From Engraulis encrasicolus (lineage: Eukaryota; Chordata; Actinopteri; Clupeiformes; Engraulidae): DNA of 64,000 nt. This document shows positions 1-11,000 of the stretch, piece after piece; the first letter of the stretch is position 1; the number at the start of each line of letters is the position of its first letter. Made by a program: the position numbers and the translations under genes. A model generated the notes under the pieces. That model saw only the letters and a list, made by a program, of their open reading frames with translations, made no database searches and was not told where the DNA came from. The stretch lies in assembly GCF_034702125.1 (NCBI RefSeq), contig NW_026944515.1:48501-112500 (forward strand), written 5' to 3'.

Positions 1-190
1 GATAGAGGTCAGTGCATTGCAAATACTGAAGTCATCTGTGCTACATATACCTCTGAATAACCTGCCAGTAATGTAGGGTAATAATGTAGGCAGGCAGGAG
101 ATTTGGTGAACCGTCTCTTAAAGAGGAAATATTTAGCCATTGTTGAAGATGGATTAAAAAAAAGTAAAACAGCTATCAGAGCTTTTTTAA

Positions 191-503
191 AGGGACACTG
201 TGTGAGATTTTTAATTGTTTATTTCCAGAATTCCTGCTGCCCACTCACTAATGTTACCTTTTTCATGAATACTTACCACCACCATAAAATTCTAAGTATT
301 CATTATGACATTCCGCCATTTTGAATTTCCTAAAATATCAATTTTTAGCTGCAAAAACGACTGTAATTGGACCATACTAGAAAATATTTGTTTATTACTT
401 TGTATACTTTCATGTAAAGATGAAATTTAGCAATAGGGAGCCTAATTTCAATGAGCAGCATAGTTGCAGTACCTTTTTTGACCTTTTCCTGCACAGTGTC
501 CCT
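191..503 (+). mobile_element. TTAA MITE, AGGGACACTGTG family, copy 1
   Basis: Inverted ends AGGGACACTGTG and CACAGTGTCCCT with TTAA on both sides (187-190, 504-507). Core includes tggaccatactagaaaatat and gagcagcatagttgcagtac. TTAA targets are used by piggyBac and Kolobok transposons. 313 bp; no coding. Confidence 0.85.
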
Positions 504-509
504 TTAAGT

Positions 510-841
510 TATTGTAAGGCAAATAACGTAATGACCTGCAAAATACCTCATTACGTTATTGGCAGAAGGTTATTACAATATTGGAAGAGCAATATTACGT
601 TATTGGCTTCATTACATTTCAAATGGGCCCAAATGATTACGTTAATGGTAGTTATTACGTTATGGGCATCATTATTACATTATCAAAGTTTTTTTTTAGT
701 GTAAGGCCCATAACGTAATAACCTGCCCATAGCGTAATAACTTATTACGTTATGGGCTTTATTACGTTTCAAATGGGCCCAAATTATTACGTTATGGGCA
801 GTTATTACGTTATGGGCAGTTATTACGTTTTGGGTTCTTAC
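510..841. repeat. palindromic ATTACGTTATGGGC array
   Basis: About ten direct and inverted copies of attacgttatgggc and its complement gcccataacgtaat, bounded by gtaagg...aacgtaat at left and ttacgtttt...cttac at right. Two halves (516-702, 703-840) resemble each other. Likely a foldback transposon; it directly abuts the TTAA MITE. Confidence 0.6.
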
Positions 842-916
842 ATGCCCTGTTGATATTGTACATTTGAAACAAAATATAAAAAAATACAGTTGTCAACTGA
901 ATTGATAATGAAGTGC

Positions 917-1000
917 TGTTACATTTTAGCGTTGTAAAGAACTTGTTACAAATTACAAATTACTATTACATTTTAGCCTTGTAAAGAACTTGTTACAAAT
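917..1000 (+). repeat. two-copy direct repeat
   Basis: gttacattttagc followed by ttgtaaagaacttgttacaa occurs twice, 46 bp apart. The remainder to about 1900 has no recognised gene. The stretch 1770-1897 is rich in GTTCACG/CGTTCA repeats ending cgcacaacactg, which may be a hAT-like end. Confidence 0.5.
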
Positions 1001-1944
1001 TACAATCTACATCTACCATACCACGTCAATGTTATCCATTTCTTATTAGCAGGGTGCTCAAAGATTAGCAATGGACACAGCAACCATCATTTCACTATAC
1101 TATAGAGGAACTGGAGTTTACCTGCCATTAATAAAACCCACACAACTTATCAATAACGGCAAAAGCAATAGGCCTAGACAAAAGAAGAAGAAGTTGACGA
1201 TGGAGAAGCTTACTAACTCAGAGATGAACTTTCTAGCTCCGAGAGATTGCTTTTAAATGTCCATGAGATATCATGAAAGAATTAGACTAAGTCTTATCTC
1301 TAACTGGTAAAATTGGTGGCGTTACAAGGCTTACTCTTGTGTTAACCTAGGCTACTTTCTTACCTGACCCACACGCAGGTCTTTCTTCAACTCCTCCATG
1401 AAAGTGCATTGCGTTTCGATTGGCATTACGTAGAACCGGGCACGGAACGGCGGACACATGCACTTTTGTTTGTAAACAAGACACTCGGGGCACACTGGCT
1501 CAGCACACCACAGAAGTGGCTAGATTTGAGGAGAAGGGGGTGACTAATTTGCGAAGTAGGCCTACTAATACTCAGCCAGACACTACGTTGCCCACAATGC
1601 AATGCGCACCGATCCAAAACCATTTCTGTCTGGTGATAGCGGCACCAGCGAGAATAGAGGAGGGAAGAACTTTCTGTTGTTGTGTTTCAAAAAAAAAACA
1701 GATGTCACTCCGTTTTGAATGGAAAACAAATTCCAACGTTCATTTTCAGTGACGTCTGCCGTTCATGACACATTATGTGAACTAATTCACGTTCAAGTTC
1801 TTTATTTAAAAATGTGTTGCGTTCAGTTCAACGTTCACGAAAAAATGAGCGTGTTCAATGAACGCGTTCTTTGGAACTCGTTCACGCACAACACTGCATT
1901 GATATAAACTTGTAATGTGGAATCAAATGAAATACATAGCACGT

Positions 1945-1945
<1 letters not shown>

Positions 1946-2021
<76 letters not shown>

Positions 2022-2042
2022 CACGCGCACGCGCCTGCGCGC
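1946..2042. repeat. (GT)n then alternating CG tract
   Basis: About 70 bp (GT)n followed by cgcgcgcacgcgcacgcgcc, all alternating purine-pyrimidine, in the intron just after the gene A REDFLQ exon. This composition can adopt Z-DNA. Confidence 0.9.
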
Positions 2043-2055
2043 AAGCCCGACTCAC

Positions 2056-2110
2056 ACTGTAAGAAGTCCTCTCTGGTCACTGGTTCAGCAATAATATCAT
2101 GGCCAGACAA
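2056..2110 (-). CDS. gene A REDFLQ exon (boundary uncertain)
   Basis: On the minus strand the frame reads IIAEPVTREDFLQ and ends at donor T/gtgagt, matching the finTRIM segment just before PRY/SPRY. Gene B uses acceptor ctcag at the equivalent of 2111, but here the AG is AT (tctcat). An in-frame AG exists inside (gaaccag, leaving 2056-2079, 24 nt), so a microexon is possible. The (GT)n tract begins about 40 nt inside the downstream intron. A minisatellite starts at the upstream edge. Confidence 0.55.
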
Positions 2111-2401
2111 TGAGACAGAAAACATCACACTGGTCTAAATAAGTGCATCAACACCACAACATGAAAACATCACATTGGTCTAAATACAGTGAGTGCATGA
2201 ACACCACAATATGAAAACATCACACTGGTCTAAATAAGTGCATCAACACCACAACATGAAAACATCACATTGGTCTAAATACAGTGAGTGCATGAACACC
2301 ACAATATGAAAACATCACACTGGTCTAAATAAGTGCATCAACACCACAACATGCTCCACATTCAGTCAGAGCAATGGGGATTATACTGTATGTGAAAGGA
2401 A

Positions 2402-2489
<88 letters not shown>

Positions 2490-4946
2490 TGATTGTGATT
2501 TGATAGCAATTGTCTGTTAACATGTGTAAATCACAAATCTATCCAAAGTAGTAGGCAATAAATCAAATTTATATCACAATATCAATATTGCTGTGAAACG
2601 ACATCAAATCTCATAACATTGCTTTGAAAATGTTTTTTTCATTTGTCTGTAGGCTATGCTACACACAATAAATTCCCCTCCACTTGAGCCACTGCGAGGT
2701 CAGAGCAGACTTGCTCATGCAGAACACCACTGTTTGTTTCTCTATGACTCTCCACTCACACTGTTCAAGGGAGGAAAGATTGTGAGTCGTTTGGCACAAT
2801 AATTTTTGTTTTAAAAAATTGATTAAAAAAATCCTGATATCAATACTGACTGAAATAATCACGATATTGATTTTTCCCACAATCGAGCAGCCCTAGTAGA
2901 CAAGCTGTTCAGAATGTAGCTGCCAGGTGGACAAAGAAGTGTGATAACATCAGTCCTATTTAGTCTCACTGAACTGGGCTGTGTTTCCCAAAAAACTCTT
3001 AAGTAGTACTTAAGCCTAAGTAGTACTTAAGTATGAGGGGCCGCCTAGTCAAAATACCAGAAATAGGTTTCACATCTTCACTAAAAGTTTATACATAAAT
3101 TATTTTACCTCACACATGCACTTTAGCAAACATTTTATTTGCATGTACCAGAATAAACATTGTTTGTAGGCCAATACAATTATTCTATGTATAAACTTTT
3201 GGTTATGATACATTGTGACGTCGGGGACTGGCGACCCAAGATTCTATACTCTCTCTGCTGAGGGGGAGGCCCAAATTTGACATCATCACTAAATTACATG
3301 TAAAAAGTAAATGCTAATATACGGACACTAACACAATGTCAGATCATTTTCCAATTTTCCACACATCTTGTAATAATAATCTTGTCTAGTGATTTAAGTA
3401 TTCATCATCAATGGTGGTTAACCTGCATCACCAGCTTTAACTTTTTTATTCTTTTGTTTTTAGTTACATTGTGAAAGTGCAGCTCACCTGTGGGGAGTTG
3501 GGAGTAGACGGATAGAGACATGAGCTGGTCTGTGATGTCACGTCCTCCTTGATTAGGGTCCCGTATTCGGATCTGTGGCAGAAATACAGCAGGCACTTCC
3601 TCAGGTCTCCAAATCTCTGTTCATAATGTAAAAACCCTGCCACAGTTTCCTAGCAACACAGGTGACTCTATTGGAGTACTCCGGAGTACTCTCTCAGATC
3701 AGCTGATTCAAAGCCAGTGGAATCACATTTGAGCCATTTGCAGGTTTTACTTCGATTAACATCTCGGAGCATACTACTACTCAATGGTTTTAATTCGTCA
3801 TTTCCTCTTCCATCATCTCTCTCTCTCTCTCTGTTCATATCCTTCTGTGGCAATTAGAGGTGCTCCGATTGCTCGGCAGCCGATCATGATCGGCCGATAA
3901 TGGCCAAAAATAGCCTGATCGGTTATCGGAAAAACATGCCGATCAAAAAACCGATCCAGAGATATTAAATTCCTCACGCAACCATTTTGCCTTTGCACCT
4001 GGCGCTGTATGTTGGTGCTGGCTCTGCACAACTGCTGCACCAAAAGAAGGCATCTTTGCTTGTCTATAACTTTTCGGAATTCCCTCCTTCATTTTCACCA
4101 TTTATAATCATATCTGCATCAACAATGATCTGATTTTCCGATCCATGCGCCGTTTAGCCTACCTGACGCTTGTAGGCCTAATTTGCGAATGACTTGTCAG
4201 TCTCGCCATGTTCGCTATTTTGATACAGCCTGTATGGAAGTTGTCAGTCAGCACGCAACAACTAAACGTTTCCAAAACAAACATATCAACGGTATTGTTT
4301 TTAAAGTTGTAGCCTAATTGACCGCCAGTTCATTAGTTTGTAGTCGCTGCAACACCAAACAGCAACAGAGTGATAGTGGACGGTGAAACTCAATGAGTCT
4401 GTGCAGCGAATTCTACAATCTATGACAGTGTTACAGAGAAAGAGCGTTCCTCGCAGTGTTGTGCGTGTTGCCTGTTCTTTCAAGTGAAGTTTTTTTTCTT
4501 GTTTAGAATCTCAAGTGTTTCAGTTACAATGTAATTTGCGATTGACTACTCTGCGCCAGTTAGCCATTTTACGTTATAACCTGAGTAGTTGCCTCGGTCA
4601 GCACGGGACAACTTCACGTTGTCCGCACAAACATGTCAACGTTATTCTTTTCAAAGTTGTAACTGACAGTCAGTCGATTAGTTTGATAGTCGCTGAAGAC
4701 TCAGAACGGTCGCGGAGCACTGCATCTGTGGACTGTGACAGATAGGGGAGGGGCTCTCCTCACGAGGCTGCTCATTTAAAGCGACAGGGTTTTTTTCTCG
4801 TATGTAGAAGACTATTTGAAGTAATGTTTCAGTTTCAATTCAATCTTAAATAGTTTAGTAATTATATGCAATAACTTATAAATTGATTAATACTGTAGAC
4901 TTACTTGTAGGGTATATTACCAAAACTAGTCTGAAAGACCTGAAAG

Positions 4947-5003
<57 letters not shown>

Positions 5004-8000
5004 GTAGGCTAATAGCCTAATAATAGGCATACATTGTGAAAGCGGCATGTGCAAATTAAGATTGATTGGTTTATGGGCAGAAACGGTATTCAATAAGGAT
5101 AATTAATAGGCTATTAAAAAAATAGGAAATAATTTCTGTGATCGGCAATGATCGGTGATCGGCAGATAAAGATTTTTGGTGATCGGTATCGGTGATCGTG
5201 CCAAAAAATGGTGATCGGAGCACCTCTAGTGGCAATAAAGACTATCCGAAGCAATAAAGACTCTAATCTATCTAAAAAACGTTGGGCATATTGCAATAAA
5301 GAATTAATAAAGACTCGAATCTACTTCAAAAATGTTGAGTATATTGCACAACTACGCAACAGAATCCTCTACAACAACATCCTAAAATCAATTGATTCAG
5401 AGAAGCAAAATAAATACTGCTTAAAATATGTGTCCTATGGCCCTCCTACCTTTTTGGGCGTGCGTTTGGGTTGGCTGGGTACTGGAGTTGGTAGCTGTGG
5501 CAGAAGAAGTACCTCTGGCTGGGGGGACATGAGGACCGTGGCAGGGCTGGAAGCTTCTGCAGCCACTGCAACACACCAGACCAGGAGAAGTCAAGGGTTT
5601 TAAAACTCCATTCAAAGTCAAACGTTATCCCTAATCCTAATCACAGCTAATCACCCTTGGGTGGGGTGACATGCAAATGTCAGAGTGAACCTGATGAAGC
5701 AACAGTGGAGCGAGCTGCTCATCTAATAAACTTGCAGCAAAGAAAACCAGTGTGCAGTAGGCCTAATCTATCCCTTTATCATCGCTTGGATTACTTTGAC
5801 TGCACATCACCAACACATGGACACTGGTTGTGCACAGGTACTCTGCTTTGAGTACATTCAAAATCACTTTTATCATCAAGGTCAAGGAAGATGTAGCACT
5901 ATATAATAACAGTAGGAAAGTCTACTTGCCAGGAGGGTGGACTCAGACATGCTAACGCCCAACACAGGATTTGGATAGCAGAAAAATAATGCAGACCGAG
6001 GTGGTGAATGCGCCATGACGAGAAGTGCATTATTTTTGTCCTTGACGCATTGATACACAAGTGCCATGCGGTCAGAAAACTGGGATTACTTCATAGGTGT
6101 GCGATATAGGGAATTATTTATTATTCCATTTAACGCATCACAATGTGAAATTCCACTCTTCAGTGTTATAATAGAAATGTACATGTATATGGGTCCCATA
6201 TGTAGAAACTGCTGGATGTACCAACAAGTTAGCATCTTCCAGTTTCCGCATACAGGGAGGGAACCCATACTATTTCTATCATACCACTTAAGTGTACTCA
6301 ACATTTCTGAGTTCACAATGGGGTTCCATGGGTTGGCAAGTAGATTACTTCTGCAGTCAATGCAACACATACAGAGAGTTTTTGAACACCAAAAAGGCTG
6401 TGGAGGCTGTTGGTCCTCTGGTATGACTTACAGTCTGGTGGCAGCCACTCCTTGCTGTTGACTCTTTTGACTGGGAGTTCAGGATCAGTATCTGCAGGAC
6501 AACATATGAGCACACAATCCCTTTCAGTAAGTTTCTTTACTTTCTGAAGCAAGATAAGTATTTTCCCTATTATTTATAAGGTAGCTGAGAGGGTTGTCAC
6601 AAAACAACCCACCAACCATCTTAATATTTGCCATGCTCCCCTGCATGCAATGCAATTTGGGTTCAGGGCAAATCACTCCACAGATACTGCTCTTTGCTAC
6701 TTTGTGGAAGAATTGAAATCCAATTTAGATAAGGGTGGAGTAGTTGGAGTAATTTTCCTGGATTTGAAAAAAACATAATGTTTTAGTTTTTAAACTCTCT
6801 TCACATACAGTAACATCTCTACTGACACAATTAAATGGTTTACATCATATCTATCAGGTAGGAAGATTTGCACCAGAATTAATGATATACTGTCCACTGA
6901 AAATACATGCTCAATAGGGATCCATTTTGGCCACTTTATTGTTCAGTGTGTACAGGATATAAATGATCTTCCCTCAGTTTGTCCTGATGTAAACATGTAA
7001 AAATGTATGCTGATGATACAGTGATTATATGCATATGCAAAAACAAAACAACAAGCAGCATACAAACTCAATGCAGCATTGAGTAATATAGCAGACTGGT
7101 TGGATAATTCTTGTTTGACGCTTAATACGCCAAAAACAGTTTGCATGTATTTCACTATACGCAAAAAGACCACTCAAGAGCCAGACATATTTGTTAAGGG
7201 CGAAAGGATCAAGGTAGTAGAGATTTTTTAAAAATACTTTCACCATTTAAGTTTTAAAAAACATATTAAAAAGGTCAATGGTCGAGTTAAAATGAACCTT
7301 GTACATTTTAAGAGAATAAGGAATCAGTTGACCACAGAGGCAGCGAAACTTTACTTCCACTCAATGATTTTAACTCACATCTCATATTGCTTGACCGAAT
7401 CGAATCGAATTTATACCATCACTGTCCCATCATACAGAAGTATGGTTTATTTAGTCTGGACAATTTTCTTTTCTTTTTCAAACTGCTGTTAATTTTTTAA
7501 AATGGTAAATGATCTCGCTCCCCCTCCTGTTAAGAAATGTGTGAGTCTGAGTAGAGCAGAAAACAACACAAGAGCATCATCTAGAGGGGACTCATCAAGT
7601 GTGTTTAGAAGTACCACTTTCGGTCAAAGTGCCTGTTATAGGAGCTCACCTAGAGCTAGTATGTGACCCAGGAATGACCTGGCTGACGCGTTTAGAAACG
7701 AAGTCCACAAAAGCATCTTCTATGCAAAGAGTTGTTCGTTTATTTCCATAAAAACGCGAGCCATTAGCATCAGGCCGCTACACCACAGACAGGAAACGGT
7801 CAAAGCCATTTGCCCATTCCGGGTCAACACCTAGCATCAACAGTTTAGTTCCTACCTATATACCTGAATCTCCACAGTGACACCCAGTGTACAAATGCAG
7901 ACATTACACCTTGGCTGTAGCAAATTGGCTGCTACACGCCGGCCCCTAATTGTTATGATGAGCAAACATAACAATTCAAACAACAACAAAAAAAAAGAAA

Positions 8001-11000
8001 ACAACAAACAATGTAAATCATTATTGCACTTCTTGTACCAAACAAAGTTTTGAAATAGGCCTCTCAATTGTGTTTGATTTGGTTTGCAATTTCACAGAGC
8101 GCACATGACCCCATTTGTCTGGAAAGACCTCCAGAACTCTGCCCAAAGGCCATGAACCTCTAGGCGCTGCTGCATCCATCACAACAACAATATCCCCGAT
8201 GGTCAGATTCCTTTTCTTCTGATTCCACTTTTGTCTTTCTTGAAGCAGGGGTAAGTACTCTCGTACCCATCGTTTCCAGAAGATGTCTGCCAAGTACTGA
8301 ACCTGCCTCCATCGTTTTTTCACGTACAGATCATGAGGTCCAAATACTCCAGGCGGTAGCGCTGGTTTCCCCTTCAACAGCAGCAAATGGTTAGGAGTGA
8401 GTGGTTCCAGGTCGCATGGGTCATCTGAGAGCTGAGTGACTGGACGGTCATTTAAAATGGCTTCCACTTCACAGAGTACTGTATGCAATCCATCCTCATC
8501 CAAAGTCTGCTGGCGTAGAACGGAGCTCAGAACCTTTCGAATCAGTCGGATCATTCGTTCCCATACACCTCCATGGTGTGAAGCTGACGGTGGATTAAAG
8601 CTCCAATTAATTCCAACTTGAGAGAGGTTCCTTTGAACTTGGGCATGGTTTAAGGCAGCAACAGCCTGCTTCAATTCTTTTTCCGCTCCATGAAAATTTG
8701 TGCCGTTGTCAGATATCATAGTTACGACTTGTCCTCTCCTACTAATAAAGCGGCGTAAGGCATTGATACAAGCATCAGTTTCCAGTGACACTGCTAACTC
8801 TAAATGCACGGCTCTGCTGGTTAGACAAGTGAAGATCACTCCATAACGTTTACAGGTTGATCTTCCTCTTTTTATTTCGATGGGACCGAAGTAATCCACC
8901 CCTGTATTAGTAAATGGTGGCATGTCAGGAATGATTCTTACTCTAGGAAGATCTGCCATCTTCTGATCAATGGCTCTGCCATTATAGCGCCGACAGAAGC
9001 TGCAGTTAGAAATGATCTTTCGCACAGCCGAGTTAGCCTTTGTAATCCAAAACCTTTTTCTGACAGCAGACAGTGTATGACTACGTCCACTATGGCCCAC
9101 AGCACTATGCACATGCTTGAGGATGAGCCCAGAAATATGCTGGTCCTTTGAAAGAATGAACGGATGTTTAGCATCTTCAGGCATAGCTCCTTTACTCAAT
9201 CTTCCTCCAACTCTCAAGATGACCAAGGGTGCATCCCAATATGTGACCTTGCCTCCTCCACTTGCCTCCTCCACTTGCTTCCCGTCATGATGACATCACT
9301 GACAACAGCATTATATTTCAATATTCATTATATTGCAAAAGTTCAATTGTAGAGTCTTTTTCTCGTTTGTAATTGTTATGGTGAATGAAAAACAGTCCCT
9401 CAAAAGTTGATGTGGCTAGGCTGACAGCTGGGAAACTTTATCGTTTTCTCCACGGAGGAGGGGCCAGGAGGCGGGGAGAGGAGACAAGCGCAAATGGAGG
9501 AGGCAAGGACACATATTGGGATGCACCCCATCTTCCAGAACTGGATCCAACTTATAGATGGAACTATGGCGACTCACTGTGGATCTGGGAGAAGATAAAG
9601 CAGTAATTTCCTCTTGGAATCTCAACTGCTGACAGTAGCGAATGATAGCTACTTCTGCTTGCGACAGCTCATCCACAGTCATGGCACAAGGGGGTGTTAT
9701 GACTGTTTGGGCCCTTACCCATGATGATTATCAGCTCCCTTCTCATCGCTTGCCACAGGTTCAGTCCGCTGACCTTTCTGTTTGATTCGTTGCAGTAGCA
9801 CTGCCTTTAATCTCAGAAACCAGGCAACGGATGTCTTGAGACGTCTCCAATCGGAAAAGTAGACAATGAACTGGTAGGTTGGATTGGCAATGTTTAGGCT
9901 AATGGCATTTGCTGTCACTTCTCGCTTAACTTCTGGATCGTTAAAGCCTACTGACATGTCCAATGCAAACTTTGGCCATTCCTCCTCCGTTTTCCAAAGG
10001 AATGCAGGACCCTTTAGCCATCGGTCATTTTTCAAGAAATGTTCCACTTTCAACCCTCTCGATGCATCATCTGCAGGATTGTCTGTGGTTCGGACATGCC
10101 GCCACTGTGAGGGTTTTGTTGCTTCTCTAATGGTGGCAATTCGATTTGCAACAAAGGTTTGGAACCGTCTGTCCTCATTATTGATGTATTTTAACACCGA
10201 AGTGCTGTCAGTCCAAAAGATTGAGTCATCCAGTTGGAATTTGAGCTCTGCCTTCAACGTCAGATCCATTCTGACAGCAAGAACAGCTGCAGTCAACTCC
10301 AATCTGGGGATAGTAACGGCTTTCAATGGAGTCACTCTAACCTTGCCCAACAAAAGGGACATTTGAATGCCATTAGACTGGTTTAGGATGCGAATGTATG
10401 TTGCTGTTCCATAACCATCTTCTCTAGCATCTGCAAAGAGGTGTAATTGGGCAGGCTTAATAGACCTAGCCAGGTTGAAAGTGGCCAACAGATCCAATTC
10501 TTCCAGCCAACCCCTCCATTGGCGCAAGAGATCAGGTGGCAATTCTTCATCCCAACTGCATTTCCTCCTCCGACACAGCTCTTGCTGCATAATCTTGGCC
10601 GTTAGGGTGATTGGTGCTAAAAGGCCCAAAGGATCATACACTGAACTGGTTACTGACAGCATGCCACATCTAGTGAGAGGCTGCTGCTTCATTTCCATCC
10701 TAAACTTGAAGGTATCCGTCTCAACGCACCACTGCAGACCTAGAGCTCTCTCCACCGGAAGCTGATCACGATCCAAGTTCAGTTCTTTGAGGTCCTGAGC
10801 TCTTTCTTCCTTGACAATGTTCTGTAGAACAACACGGCTATTGCTGATCCATTTTTCCATCCGAAAACCACCCTTCAGGCATAATGTGGTCAGTTCTTCA
10901 ATAATGCGGCCAGCCTCTTGTGGCGTGCCTGAACTCTTTAAATAATCATCGACATAGAAATTCTGTGTGATAGATTGCAGCACTTCGGAGGAGCATTCTG

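Noticed and set aside
1..2055. A PRY/SPRY exon for gene A
   Set aside because: No LDPNTA, YWEVE or GVYVDH frame on either strand here; the exon is outside the window or lost.
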